The position numbers were made by a program, and so were the translations under genes. From Colwellia_A sp047621305 (GTDB lineage: Bacteria > Pseudomonadota > Gammaproteobacteria > Enterobacterales > Alteromonadaceae): a stretch of 64,000 bases of DNA. The notes beneath the pieces are model-generated. The model worked only from the letters and a program-made list of their open reading frames with translations, had not been told where the DNA came from and did no database searches. Below are positions 1-9,500 of this stretch, one piece after another. Location of the stretch: positions 1-64,000 of the forward strand of contig JBLHNB010000013.1 of the NCBI GenBank assembly GCA_047621305.1, in the 5' to 3' direction. Within the stretch, counting starts at the first letter, position 1, and the number at the start of each line of letters is the position of its first letter.

Positions 1-17
1 GTCTAAATATCCAATAT

Positions 18-127
18 CTGCGTTGCTTTCAATCCCAATAGCACGCTATTACTCACTCAAGCGCCTTGCTCTTGAACATTTACTCTCGCTTATAATAGAT
101 CACTACTTTAATTCAATTGGTATTACT
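18..127 (+). repeat. Dispersed intergenic repeat, copy 1
   Basis: This stretch aligns with 25959-26064: both start CT(G/A)CGTTGC, share AAGCGCCTTGCTCTTGAA, and end in a nearly identical block through ACTTTAATTCAATTGGTATT. The last 26 bases recur at 50613-50638. Identity is highest in the right half. There is no coding potential that is not shared by all copies, so this is a non-coding repeat family (REP or MITE-like), not a gene. The region 1-184 holds nothing else I can identify. Confidence 0.8.
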
Positions 128-184
128 CAGCATTTACAGCGTATTTATCAGCACATTTATAAGTGATTATAATGAGTGCAACGT

Positions 185-1228
185 TTACTCGTTTTTACTA
201 CCCCATAACGCTGGGTTGAGGACTTGCATTTCACCATGTACAAATTCAAAACCTAATGGTCGGTCTTTACTAATAAGCAAGGGGCCGTCTAAATCTACAA
301 ATTTGGCATAATGCGTTAACAATGATGCTGGCGCCATGGCGAGTGAGCTGGCAACCATGCAACCGAGCATGATGTCAAAACCCTGTTCTTGTGCTTCTTG
401 AGCTAACTTATAAGCCTCTGTTAATCCGCCCGTTTTATCCAGTTTGATATTTATGACCTCATAACGACCTTTGAGATAGTCCAGCTCAGCACGCGTATGA
501 CAAGACTCGTCAGCACATAAAGGAATAGGAGAGTTAAAATCTAGTAAGGCTTGATCTTTTCCTGCCGGTAAAGGCTGTTCAATTAATACCACATTAAGTT
601 TTTTTAAATCAAGAGTATAAGCCAATAAGTCGTTCATCGACCAACCTTCATTGGCATCAATAATAAATTGACTATGAGGCGCGGCCGCTTGAATTGCCGT
701 CATTTTTTCAATGATATGATTACGATCAAGTTTTACTTTCACTAAAGGTGGGTTGTTGAGCTCGTTAACCGCTTTTGCCATAGCTTGTGGTGTGTCAATA
801 CTCAGTGTTTGCGCGGTAATACAAGGCTTAGGTGAGGGCAGTGATAATAATTTAACCACTGAGGTGTTTTGTTGTTTGGCTTTTAAATCCCACAATGCAC
901 AGTCAAGGGCGTTACGAGCAGCCCCAGCAGGCATCATGCTAATAACGCTTGTAATATTTTGTTTATTCATTGTGTAAGCGGCTAATTGTTTTATTTGGGC
1001 AATAACACTGTCGACAGACTCGTCATATCTTGCATAAGGAACGGCTTCAGCCCAACCAGAATATTGACCATCTGTTAGAATGACCACGACGACATCGGCT
1101 TGTGTTTTTGCACCTCGGGCAATACGAAAAATAGACGTTAAAGGCAGTTGTTGGTGCTCGACCTTTATTTGATAATTTGCCGTTGTCGCCGTTGTTTTTT
1201 TTGCGATTTTTTTAGCCGTACTATTCAT
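185..1228 (-). CDS. dgcA: N-acetyl-D-glutamate racemase / dipeptide epimerase-like enolase-superfamily enzyme (DgcA)
   Basis: 347-residue member of the mandelate racemase/muconate-lactonizing branch of the enolase superfamily. Visible catalytic features are the KxK motif (K164, K166), three metal ligands D191 (IIDANEGW), E217 (LIEQPLP) and D240 (CADES), and the second lysine region IKLDKTGG (K262/K265). This layout is that of L-Ala-D/L-Glu epimerases. In marine bacteria the relative encoded beside a DUF1611 protein was described as DgcA, which converts N-acetyl-D-Glu to N-acetyl-L-Glu. The start codon overlaps the stop of dgcN by 4 nt (ATGA), so the two are translationally coupled. The first 18 residues are Lys/Thr/Ala-rich and extend beyond the usual start of the fold. 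It could also act on dipeptides; family assignment is firm, substrate is inferred from the neighbour. Confidence 0.85.
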   Translation of the reverse strand: MNSTAKKIAKKTTATTANYQIKVEHQQLPLTSIFRIARGAKTQADVVVVILTDGQYSGWAEAVPYARYDESVDSVIAQIKQLAAYTMNKQNITSVISMMPAGAARNALDCALWDLKAKQQNTSVVKLLSLPSPKPCITAQTLSIDTPQAMAKAVNELNNPPLVKVKLDRNHIIEKMTAIQAAAPHSQFIIDANEGWSMNDLLAYTLDLKKLNVVLIEQPLPAGKDQALLDFNSPIPLCADESCHTRAELDYLKGRYEVINIKLDKTGGLTEAYKLAQEAQEQGFDIMLGCMVASSLAMAPASLLTHYAKFVDLDGPLLISKDRPLGFEFVHGEMQVLNPALWGSKNE

Positions 1229-2244
1229 GATAACTCCGCGACATTTTGGGAGAGTACTGCGACAATGGCATCAGTGCCATCACGTAATGGGTCAATACAT
1301 GGCAGTGAAAACTGTTCTGATAATTGTGCACAAATCGTTCTCCCCTCTGCAAGGCTTACACTCGAGGTATTGACAGAAATACCAACTACTTTAACGTTAG
1401 GATTGGTGAGTTGTGCCGCTTGTAGGTTTAACTCGATCGTTTTCGCAATACTAGGAAACTGACTATGAGGTAAACCGCGCATAGTCGTACGATTCAAGGC
1501 ATGACAAATTACTAGGGCATCGGGTTGTGAACCATGTAATAACCCTAAACTCACGCCTGCAAACGCCGGATGAGAAAGCGAACCTTGCCCTTCAACAATA
1601 TCCCAATGGTTTTCATTATTATCAGGAGAGAGTGACTCACTTGCGCCAGAAATAAAATCAGCGATAACACAATCAATAGCAATACCTTTTCCGGCTATTA
1701 ATATTCCACATTGTCCGGTTGCACAAAAATTAACATCAAACCCTTTTGCTAACATCGACTTTTCTAAACTAAGTGAGGTATACATTTTGCCAACAGAGCA
1801 ATCGGTGCCAACGGTCAATAAGCGTTTACCGGAACGTTTGACCCCAGTACCCGTTATAAGCTCTGCAACAGGATGACGGATATCGAATAAGGTTTGATTA
1901 CACTGTTTGGCTTTTTCAACGATCTCTGGGAAATTGGTTAATTTGTCATGTAAACCACTGACAATATTCATGCCTTTTTCGAGGGCGTTTAAAATAGTAG
2001 GTAGCCATTTTTTATCTAATATACCACCGCTATTAGCAAATCCTAAAACAAAGGTTTTTGCGCCTTGTTCAGCTGCTTGATCTATTGTGATATTCGTTAA
2101 ACCTGTTGATACGGTACACCCTGGTACACTGTATTCACCAAGGCATAATTCGGGACACCAGTCAGCAGCGCTTTGTGCCATTTTAATAGAAAGTTGATCG
2201 GTTGCATCACCAATAAACAATAAATAAGGAGGATAGATTTTCAT
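1225..2244 (-). CDS. dgcN: DUF1611 family protein, D-glutamate N-acetyltransferase (DgcN)
   Basis: 339 residues, full length for the DUF1611 family. The N-terminal Rossmann-like part leads to a P-loop-like motif GTDCSVGK at residues 146-153, followed by the nucleotide-binding-type domain. Family members paired with an enolase-superfamily epimerase acetylate D-Glu using acetyl-CoA in the DgcN-DgcA route, which converts D-Glu to L-Glu through N-acetyl intermediates. The start ATG is preceded by AGGAAG at a good distance. It overlaps dgcA by 4 nt. A palindromic operator candidate (2343-2361) lies about 100 nt upstream. Assignment rests on family and pairing; the acetyltransferase activity itself is inferred from characterised relatives. 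Confidence 0.82.
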   Translation of the reverse strand: MKIYPPYLLFIGDATDQLSIKMAQSAADWCPELCLGEYSVPGCTVSTGLTNITIDQAAEQGAKTFVLGFANSGGILDKKWLPTILNALEKGMNIVSGLHDKLTNFPEIVEKAKQCNQTLFDIRHPVAELITGTGVKRSGKRLLTVGTDCSVGKMYTSLSLEKSMLAKGFDVNFCATGQCGILIAGKGIAIDCVIADFISGASESLSPDNNENHWDIVEGQGSLSHPAFAGVSLGLLHGSQPDALVICHALNRTTMRGLPHSQFPSIAKTIELNLQAAQLTNPNVKVVGISVNTSSVSLAEGRTICAQLSEQFSLPCIDPLRDGTDAIVAVLSQNVAELS

Positions 2245-2342
2245 AGTATGCTTCCTGAATCTTTAAGCTAAGTCGAATCAAATATTCGTCCATTGAGCTT
2301 ATACCTGTAAGAAATCATTGGAAGTAAGAAGTTTTTTTCACC

Positions 2343-2361
2343 CTATAACCTAAGGTTATAG
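2343..2361. promoter_or_regulatory. Candidate DgcR (LysR) operator upstream of dgcN
   Basis: Perfect inverted repeat CTATAAC-N5-GTTATAG. It carries the ATAAC-N5-GTTAT core typical of LysR-type boxes (T-N11-A). The same core occurs at 5125-5149. It sits between the dgcR stop and the dgcN start, so it can control a dgcNA transcript separate from dgcR. Confidence 0.7.
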
Positions 2362-2367
2362 TAATAC

Positions 2368-3252
2368 TTAACTATTTGAAATTTCAGTCTTTAAATATGG
2401 AATAAAGGCTTCTAATACTTTAGGTATGCTTCTGTTTTCTAAATGTAATCCGTTAACACTAAAGTACAACGGTGGATCGAAAGGTGCGATCGCCATATTA
2501 TCGGATAAATTACCTTGAGCCGTGTATTTATCAACAATACAAATTCCCATGCCTTGGGCGACGAGCCTTGCCGCAATAAAATAGGTTTGCACTTTAATTT
2601 TTGAAGGTAAAGATACTTTTTCTTCCATCATTCGTTGCCATAATATATCGCCTAAAGGACCACTATCCCCAATATCTATAAACTCAAAATCTACAAGCTG
2701 ACTTAATGTTAATTTGTCAGGTCTTGAGGAAAAGTACGCTTTTGGATAAACAATAACGAGCTCTGATTGAGAAAATTTTATGGAGGTAATACCTGGCATT
2801 ATTTTGGGAGAAAATAAAATGGCAAGGTCGCATTTATGTTCAAGTAAAGCCTTCATTACTCCATCATTATGTACCGTTTGTAAGTTGAAGTTTATCTTAG
2901 GGTATTTTTGGTGATATTGAGCAATAGCTTTGGGTACGGCATTAAAGCCTAAAGCGGGGGTAACCGCGATATTGATATTACCATATTCAGACTTTTTAAT
3001 GTTTTCAGCGGTGTTTTCTATCGATCGCATTTGCTGATAAATTTTATCGACCTCATCAAAAAGCATTTCTGCTTCATCTGTGGGTATTAACCGTCCTTTG
3101 ACACGTTCAAATAAGTTAAAACCTAGTTGCATTTCAGCATGAGATAATACTTTACTTACCGAGGGCTGTGATACGTGTAAAATTTTTGCTGCGTTGGTAA
3201 TAGAACCTGTGGTGTAAATAGCATGAAAAATTTCAATATGCCTTAAACGCAT
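2368..3252 (-). CDS. dgcR: LysR-family transcriptional regulator (DgcR-like)
   Basis: 294 residues. The N-terminal winged helix-turn-helix spans about residues 3-60 (MRLRHIEIFHAIYTTGSITNAAKILHVSQPSVSKVLSHAE region) and the periplasmic-binding-like effector domain follows from about 90. It lies upstream of and in the same direction as dgcN-dgcA, and 44 nt downstream of the NhaC-type transporter. Two copies of one palindrome with LysR geometry flank its neighbours, which supports local regulation of both the dgc genes and the divergent TonB receptor. The effector is probably D-Glu or a related D-amino acid; that is inference from context. Confidence 0.8.
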   Translation of the reverse strand: MRLRHIEIFHAIYTTGSITNAAKILHVSQPSVSKVLSHAEMQLGFNLFERVKGRLIPTDEAEMLFDEVDKIYQQMRSIENTAENIKKSEYGNINIAVTPALGFNAVPKAIAQYHQKYPKINFNLQTVHNDGVMKALLEHKCDLAILFSPKIMPGITSIKFSQSELVIVYPKAYFSSRPDKLTLSQLVDFEFIDIGDSGPLGDILWQRMMEEKVSLPSKIKVQTYFIAARLVAQGMGICIVDKYTAQGNLSDNMAIAPFDPPLYFSVNGLHLENRSIPKVLEAFIPYLKTEISNS

Positions 3253-3296
3253 GTTAGCTCCTCGTTATCATTATCAAGTATTGACGGATCAATGTT

Positions 3297-5024
3297 TTAG
3301 GCAAAAAAGTAAACTGTTAATGTCCATAATATGGCGGCTAAACCAGCAGCAAAGCTTGCAGGAATTAGTTGCGACTTCACATGATCCATAAGGTCACAAC
3401 CTGTAGTCATTGCGCTGAGTATAGTAGTATCAGATATAGGGGAACATTGATCGCCATAAACACTGCCATTTAAAACAGTTGCAAAACACACCATCATAAA
3501 TATTTCAGGGTTAGCTAAACCTTGAGATTGGCAAACAGCCCAAGCTAACGGCATGGCCAGTGGAAATGCAATGGCATAAGTGCCCCAACTCGTCCCGGTA
3601 GAAAAAGCAATAACCATAGTGATAAGTTGTAAAATCACTGGCAATAACCAGAAGGGGAGTTGTTCACCTAATAATGAAACTAAAAACAGTCCACCGCCAA
3701 TTTCTTTGCTGATACTGCCAATAATTACTGCCAACATCAAGATGACTGAAGCGACAACTACACCTTTTAGGCCATTAGCAAAGCCATCAACGACATGTCC
3801 TAGCGACATACCTTTAGCTAAAGCAACAAAAGCTGAGAACAGTAAGGCTGCACCAAAAGCCCAATTTACTTTAGGAGAACCGAGAAAAATGAAGGTGAAA
3901 ATGGCAATAGCAATTAACAAGACCAAGGGTAAAACAAATTCTAATACATGGGGTTTGTAACCTTCGGGCACGTCGCAGGTTTGTAACTCTTTAGCACTTA
4001 ATGGCTTTGCGTTATCTGCATCTAATTGACCTGTTGTTGCTGCTCTATGGTGGGCTGATCTAATTCTTCGCCCAGAAAAAGTGGTGATATTCAAACTTAA
4101 TAACAAGGTACCAATGACAGCTAAAATGCCATAAAAGCTAAAGGGAATACTACTAAAAAAGAATGTTAAACGGTCAGCTTCAGTGGCTAAGAATGAGACT
4201 CCAGGTACAAAAATTAACGCTTGAATATAGGCGGGCCATGCATTAAAAGCTAATACTGAGGCAATAGGTGACGCTGTTGAGTCAACAATGTAGCTCATTT
4301 CCTCGTGACTAACCTTGGCATTGTCTGCAAGAGGTCGCACGGTAGTGCCGACAAGTACCGTACTCATCGTGCCGCCTTGAAAAAATAAGACACCGAGAAA
4401 CCACGACACTAATTTTGCCGAGCGTTGCCCTTTAACAAAGTGCAAGGTCATGTAATTAGCAAAGGCTTGGGCGGCACCTGTTTTTGACCAGATACCGAGT
4501 AGACCGCCTAATAACCATAAATATAAAAGTAATAATGAAGCCGTACCTTCTTTTGCCAAGTTAGGAATGATGACTTTGTCGGTTAAATCAAATTGCCCCA
4601 ACATAAAAGCACCCACCACGATGCCACTAAATAATGCCGAAAGAGGCTCTCGGGTAATTAAACACAAAGCAATGGTAATAAACGCGGGAAGTAGTGACCA
4701 AACACCGTAATGAAAAGCAGGTTTTAACAGTTTTAATTGATTTTGTTCATCAAAAACCCATTGCTGCGACTCTTTGGGGCTGTTCTTGTTTTTGCTTAAA
4801 GCCTCTTGATTAAGCGTTGAATCAATATAGGGGACAGCATCATTAATGATGATCTCTTTGCCCTTATATTTATAGGCGGATTGGCCAACATCGGTTTGGT
4901 ATACATCATATAAATAGGACTGTTCCAACCATGTTTGTTTAACGTTGTTATTCACATAGAGTGCGGAACCTAATCCAACTATCAAAATTATCAGCGCAAA
5001 GATATTATTATTATTATTTGTCAT
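3297..5024 (-). CDS. NhaC-family Na+/H+ antiporter-type transporter
   Basis: Polytopic membrane protein of about 575 residues with many hydrophobic segments. One N-terminal membrane segment (about 8-27) is followed by a polar loop of about 80 residues with YLYDVYQTDVGQSAYKYKGKE, then a bundle of about ten segments. Motifs such as GGTMSTVLVGTTVRPLADNAKVSHEEMSYIVDSTASPIA and NGSVYGDQCSPISDTTILS are characteristic of the NhaC/YuiF family. I place the start at the ATG at 5024, with AAAGGAAAG about 7 nt upstream, rather than the TTG two codons earlier. Being next to dgcR it may import an amino acid or exchange cations to support uptake; family members with amino-acid substrates are known but I cannot decide from sequence. 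Confidence 0.75.
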   Translation of the reverse strand: MTNNNNNIFALIILIVGLGSALYVNNNVKQTWLEQSYLYDVYQTDVGQSAYKYKGKEIIINDAVPYIDSTLNQEALSKNKNSPKESQQWVFDEQNQLKLLKPAFHYGVWSLLPAFITIALCLITREPLSALFSGIVVGAFMLGQFDLTDKVIIPNLAKEGTASLLLLYLWLLGGLLGIWSKTGAAQAFANYMTLHFVKGQRSAKLVSWFLGVLFFQGGTMSTVLVGTTVRPLADNAKVSHEEMSYIVDSTASPIASVLAFNAWPAYIQALIFVPGVSFLATEADRLTFFFSSIPFSFYGILAVIGTLLLSLNITTFSGRRIRSAHHRAATTGQLDADNAKPLSAKELQTCDVPEGYKPHVLEFVLPLVLLIAIAIFTFIFLGSPKVNWAFGAALLFSAFVALAKGMSLGHVVDGFANGLKGVVVASVILMLAVIIGSISKEIGGGLFLVSLLGEQLPFWLLPVILQLITMVIAFSTGTSWGTYAIAFPLAMPLAWAVCQSQGLANPEIFMMVCFATVLNGSVYGDQCSPISDTTILSAMTTGCDLMDHVKSQLIPASFAAGLAAILWTLTVYFFA

Positions 5025-5124
5025 ATTCAATCTTTCCTTTCAGCCTCTGTATTTTTGTTCATTTGTAAGAGTTACTCATAAAGTAACAAGTTTTTTTACC
5101 CGTGTAATTTGATTTTATGCCGTT

Positions 5125-5149
5125 ACCCTATAACTTTAGGTTATAGGGT
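5125..5149. promoter_or_regulatory. Candidate DgcR (LysR) operator in the transporter/TonB-receptor divergent promoter
   Basis: Perfect 10-bp inverted repeat ACCCTATAAC-N5-GTTATAGGGT, an extended form of the palindrome at 2343-2361. It lies in the 159-244 nt region between the transporter gene (minus strand) and the TonB receptor (plus strand), so one regulator could control both arms. Confidence 0.72.
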
Positions 5150-5267
5150 GGCAACGAAGAGTCAATTGTTCAAATGAAACTTTATGTTCAAGGTAGAGGA
5201 AGTGATAAATGAACAGGTAATTAATAACCTGACTATAAAATATGTCGAGACAACATGGGTGAACAAC

Positions 5268-8198
5268 ATGGGTAAACAAATGAAACATAATTCAAACATT
5301 AAGCATAATTCAAATTTTAAACATAAAGTAACATACCTTAGTTTATGTGTATTTACGGCGTTAACTTCTCAAATAGCTTTTGCACAAGAAGAGGCGCCTG
5401 TAAAAGAAGCGGAAATAGAGCGAATTTCAGTTATTGGTAGTAACATTAAGCGCGCTACTGATGTTAGTACTTTACCTGTTACGCGAATGGATGCCGGTGA
5501 TATTGAAAATTCAGCCGCTATGTCAGGTGATGAATTACTTCGTTCTATCCCGCAAATGGGCTCAGTTAACTTTGGCGAAACTACAGGCTCTTCAAATGTT
5601 AATGACGCACGTGGTGATGTTGGTTCATTTAACCTTCGAGGTTTAGGCGCGGGTAATACGTTAGTATTACTTAATGGTCGCCGTATGGTTAACCACCCAG
5701 GTACGCAATCTAAATCAGGCGCTAACAAAGTCCCTGTTAATACCGTTAATTCAAATACTTTACCTGTTTCAGGCTTGCGTTCATTAGAAGTTTTACGTGA
5801 TGGTGCGGCTGCTGTTTATGGTTCAGATGCGATTGCTGGCGTAGTTAACTATGCACTGGATAGTGATTATGTAGGTTCTAAAGTTAGCCTTAGGTACGGC
5901 CAATCTCAAGGTACACCCTTAGATGAAAAAACCTTTAGTTACTTAGGTGGTGTAGAGCTTAATGACGGGCTTTCTCATCTTGTCGGTTCAGTTACTGTTT
6001 ATAAACGTAATGGCATGATGGCAACAGAGCGTCCATATTCGGCAAGTCATGACAGACGCAATTACCCGGGTTTACCTGCAGCGTTTGTTGGCGATAGTCA
6101 ACTAGATAACCGTAGCAGCGATACACCTTGGGGAGAGTTTAGTAGTTCTTCTTTTGGTACCTTTCATCTTCAACCGACAAGTATGGGGGATTGTGATGCG
6201 GGTGGTGCCGATGGAGCATCTGCTGCTCTTGGTTTAGCGGGCGTTTGTGTTGTCGGGGAGTCTATTTCAGGTTCGGCCGGCTCTAAGCCGGGTGGGGATG
6301 TAAAATTTGATCGTGGTACTACACGACCTTTATCTTCAGATGCAGAAAGAATTAATTTTTACACTCACTTCACCCATGAAATTAATGATGACGTAGAGTT
6401 TTTTGCAGAAGGTATTTATTACCAAGCTGAACTTACCAATCAATCAGAGCAAAACCACAATGGTAGTAAACATCGCTTTAATATAGCCGCAGATGCCTTT
6501 TACAATCCTTTTGGCGAAACAGTACGTCTTAGTAGATATCGTCCTACTGATATTGGCCCAAGAACGGTAACGGTTGAAGATACCAGTTTTCGAGTACTCG
6601 CCGGATTTAAAGGCTATATGAACGACTGGGACTGGGAAAGTGCCGTATTTTATAGTGAAGCAGAAACCAACGATAGCAGTATTCGTATTGATATAAATGC
6701 CTTTGAAAAAGCGATTAATAGTACCGATGAAAGCACCGCTTACAATGTCTTTGGTGGTGGTGATATTAATAATGCAAATACTATCGGTACTCGAGGATTA
6801 GTTGCGACATCAATCAGTGATCAGTTTTTAGTGCAAGCACATACAGATTCAAAAACAAGCTTAGCGTCGATTGATTTCAAAGCCAGTAATAGCGAAATAT
6901 TCGCTATGCCAGCGGGTGATGCGGGTCTTGCCTTAGGTGTTGAATTCCGCCGTGAAACTTATGATAGTGACCGTTCTAAGTATGTCGATGGTAGCTTGCC
7001 TTTTACTGATTATAAAGGGATTGTTAATGAAAGTTCATTGTACGGTAGTAGTGCTACAACTGACGCCAGTGCTAGCCGTAATATTGGTTCGGCGTTTGCT
7101 GAACTTATATTGCCGTTAATTGACAATGGTGATCAGTATGCTGAAATTCAACTGGCAGCACGTTACGAAAATTTTTCGGATGCGGGTGATGCATTCAAAC
7201 CTAAAGTTGCGTTATTTTACAAACCTACGGATTGGTTAAGCGTAAGGGCGTCGTATGCGGGGGGCTTTAAAGTACCTGGCTTACAACAAAGTTCTGAAGA
7301 AGTTAATATGCCACGTCGTAGTACTAAGTACGACCCCGTACTTGATTCAAGCTATGCCGTTATTGATAATCGCCAAGGTAACTCAGATCTTAAGCCAGAA
7401 GACAGTGTTAATACCTCTTTTGGACTGGTTATTGAACCGCTTGATAATTTAACGCTGACGATAGATTATTGGAACATTGACCAAGAGAACCTGGTTTTCC
7501 TTGCGCCTTATGAAACCGTTTTAGCGCACGATTATATATTACGTCAGGACGGCACTGCGGGTAACGCTAATGTTATTCGTGATGCTGAATTATTTGCTAG
7601 CCAAGTCAATAACCGCTACATAAATGCGTCAAGCCAAGAATTGACCGGTTTTGATTTTGGCATCGTCTATGATTTTGAAACAGCCATGGGGGATTTTCAG
7701 TTTAACGCGAATGCAGCATATTTAGCTAAATATGAAACATCCGTTGATAGCCTCTCTGCGGTAGTGCTTGCAGCGCAGAAAAATTTAGACAAATATCCCA
7801 ACCTTGCAGAGATAGAAGTGGCGGGTGTCGGGGATCTGATCGAACAAGATGGCAATCCCGAATGGCGCGCTAAATCGTCACTTAACTGGAAACTTAAAAG
7901 TTGGGGCGCAGGGGTAAGTATTGATTATGTCAGTGGGTTTGTTGATACCAGTACAAATTACACGCTTGACGGTGAAAAAATATTTTTACCTATTGCGAGC
8001 ATGACCACAGTCAATGTATATGCCTCATATAAGTTTGCAAAAGGGAGTGCATTAGACGGAACATATGTGCGTTTAGGTGTTCGAAATATTGCGGATGAAA
8101 AACCACCGTTAGCAGACAATTACTGGCATGGTTATTCTGGCGATTACCATTCAAATCGTGGTCGTTATTTTTATCTAAACCTCAGTAAAACATTTTAA
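5268..8198 (+). CDS. TonB-dependent outer-membrane receptor, putative peptide/D-amino-acid-compound importer
   Basis: About 976 residues from the preferred start. A basic, Asn/Lys/His-rich N-terminus precedes a signal peptide ending ...TALTSQIAFA-QEE. Then comes the plug domain (VIGSNIKRATDVSTLPVTRMDAGDI; LRGLGAGNTLVLLNGRRM; LEVLRDGAAAVYGSDAIAGVVNY) and a large beta-barrel ending in an aromatic residue (YFYLNLSKTF). The reading frame is open back to 5184; I chose 5268 because residues before it do not look like a secretion signal, but ATG 5280 is equally possible. A perfect hairpin follows the stop. It is divergent from the transporter-dgcR-dgcNA arm and shares a palindromic operator with it, so it probably imports the substrate of this locus. 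The exact ligand cannot be read from sequence. Confidence 0.85.
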   Translation: MGKQMKHNSNIKHNSNFKHKVTYLSLCVFTALTSQIAFAQEEAPVKEAEIERISVIGSNIKRATDVSTLPVTRMDAGDIENSAAMSGDELLRSIPQMGSVNFGETTGSSNVNDARGDVGSFNLRGLGAGNTLVLLNGRRMVNHPGTQSKSGANKVPVNTVNSNTLPVSGLRSLEVLRDGAAAVYGSDAIAGVVNYALDSDYVGSKVSLRYGQSQGTPLDEKTFSYLGGVELNDGLSHLVGSVTVYKRNGMMATERPYSASHDRRNYPGLPAAFVGDSQLDNRSSDTPWGEFSSSSFGTFHLQPTSMGDCDAGGADGASAALGLAGVCVVGESISGSAGSKPGGDVKFDRGTTRPLSSDAERINFYTHFTHEINDDVEFFAEGIYYQAELTNQSEQNHNGSKHRFNIAADAFYNPFGETVRLSRYRPTDIGPRTVTVEDTSFRVLAGFKGYMNDWDWESAVFYSEAETNDSSIRIDINAFEKAINSTDESTAYNVFGGGDINNANTIGTRGLVATSISDQFLVQAHTDSKTSLASIDFKASNSEIFAMPAGDAGLALGVEFRRETYDSDRSKYVDGSLPFTDYKGIVNESSLYGSSATTDASASRNIGSAFAELILPLIDNGDQYAEIQLAARYENFSDAGDAFKPKVALFYKPTDWLSVRASYAGGFKVPGLQQSSEEVNMPRRSTKYDPVLDSSYAVIDNRQGNSDLKPEDSVNTSFGLVIEPLDNLTLTIDYWNIDQENLVFLAPYETVLAHDYILRQDGTAGNANVIRDAELFASQVNNRYINASSQELTGFDFGIVYDFETAMGDFQFNANAAYLAKYETSVDSLSAVVLAAQKNLDKYPNLAEIEVAGVGDLIEQDGNPEWRAKSSLNWKLKSWGAGVSIDYVSGFVDTSTNYTLDGEKIFLPIASMTTVNVYASYKFAKGSALDGTYVRLGVRNIADEKPPLADNYWHGYSGDYHSNRGRYFYLNLSKTF

Positions 8199-8230
8199 TA
8201 GAGCATAACGATTACATAAATAATTCAGCA

Positions 8231-8254
8231 CTCGGCTAGTAAATACTAGCCGAG
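8231..8254 (+). terminator. Perfect hairpin after the TonB receptor
   Basis: CTCGGCTAGT-AAAT-ACTAGCCGAG, a 10-bp perfect stem with a 4-nt loop, 32 nt after the receptor stop. It is followed only by CCACTTTATT, so it may attenuate rather than fully stop transcription into the peptidase gene. Confidence 0.6.
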
Positions 8255-8291
8255 CCACTTTATTGACAACACTTTTTATAAAGCTATCAAC

Positions 8292-9500
8292 ATGAAAATA
8301 TTAACACCCCTTTACGCCTTATTATTTCTATCAGTAATCCTTTCCGTATTACTCAGCTCTTGCACTTCGACATCCACAGACACAAGTAATAATGGGCAAG
8401 CTTGTGATCAAGGTAGTATTCGCTTAACGACTGACTTTGTAACGGGTCGAATGGACAAATGCGAGCAAGGTAATAATAACGAGTATGTGATCACTTTAGT
8501 TGCAGAAAAAACACCGATAAATTCTAGTCCTTGGTATGCGTTTAAAATAGTTGCCGATCAACCCGCAAGAATAAAGATAACGATGAAAGTTCAAGGCGAT
8601 AAACATCGCTATCCACCTAAAATCAGTGAGGATGGTATTCATTGGCAGCTGCAAAAATATAAGCTTAAGAATGAACGTTTAACTATGACGATTAACGTTT
8701 CGGAGCAACCGACCTATATTGCCGCTCAAGAAATTATTAATAACCAATATTATGTAGATTGGGCAGCAGGACTTACCCAAAAGTCTGAAATTTCACATGA
8801 CGTTTTGGGTCGTTCAAGTCAAGGTCGTGCTATTTATAAATTAGAAAGCAGAGGTGATTCAAAAGAGTGGTTGGTTATTCTTGGGCGAATGCATCCCCCT
8901 GAAGTTACCGGGGCATTAGCACTTTTTCCATTTGTTGAAAATCTACTTTCTGATCAAACGTTAGCAAGCGCGTTTCGTCAAAAATACAATATACTCATTA
9001 TTCCTAATATTAACCCCGATGGTGTTTCTGCGGGTAATTGGCGATTTAACGCCAATAATATTGATTTAAATAGAGATTGGGTTAACTTTTCACAGCCCGA
9101 AGTTAGACAAATTGACGATTATTTAAAAACCTTGGTCAAGGAAGGTAACAAAATTAAATTTGCCGTTGATTTTCATTCAACCCGTGAAGACGTTTTTTAT
9201 ACTATGCCAACGGACTATGGGATGGAAAACCGCTATTTTGTTAAACATTGGTTAGATGCACTTGAGCAAAAAATGCCGGAATTCTCAGTGGTCACTAAAC
9301 CGGGCAATACGCCCAATAATGGAGTTTCAAAACAGTATTTTGCTGATAATTTTAATGTTCATGCAATTACTTATGAAATGGGAGACGATACCGATAGGAT
9401 GAAAATCAAAGATATTGCTTTAAATGCGTCAAATACTTTGATGCAAACCTTGTTATCTAATGATAATCACAACATCACTAAGAGTAAAATATCACCATGA
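8292..9500 (+). CDS. M14-family zinc carboxypeptidase, lipoprotein
   Basis: 402 residues with a lipoprotein signal peptide (lipobox LSSC, Cys24). An N-terminal beta-rich domain is followed by an M14 carboxypeptidase fold. Zinc ligands are visible as H201 and E204 (MHPPE) and H295 (DFHST). Substrate-binding N260-R261 (DLNRDW) and general base E362 (TYEMGDD) are also present, so the active site looks complete. It is expected in the periplasm or outer membrane, where it would trim peptides delivered by the receptor upstream. Its stop overlaps the start of the downstream deacylase by 4 nt. D,L-carboxypeptidase or gamma-Glu specificity is possible given the neighbours but is not shown by sequence. 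Confidence 0.85.
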   Translation: MKILTPLYALLFLSVILSVLLSSCTSTSTDTSNNGQACDQGSIRLTTDFVTGRMDKCEQGNNNEYVITLVAEKTPINSSPWYAFKIVADQPARIKITMKVQGDKHRYPPKISEDGIHWQLQKYKLKNERLTMTINVSEQPTYIAAQEIINNQYYVDWAAGLTQKSEISHDVLGRSSQGRAIYKLESRGDSKEWLVILGRMHPPEVTGALALFPFVENLLSDQTLASAFRQKYNILIIPNINPDGVSAGNWRFNANNIDLNRDWVNFSQPEVRQIDDYLKTLVKEGNKIKFAVDFHSTREDVFYTMPTDYGMENRYFVKHWLDALEQKMPEFSVVTKPGNTPNNGVSKQYFADNFNVHAITYEMGDDTDRMKIKDIALNASNTLMQTLLSNDNHNITKSKISP

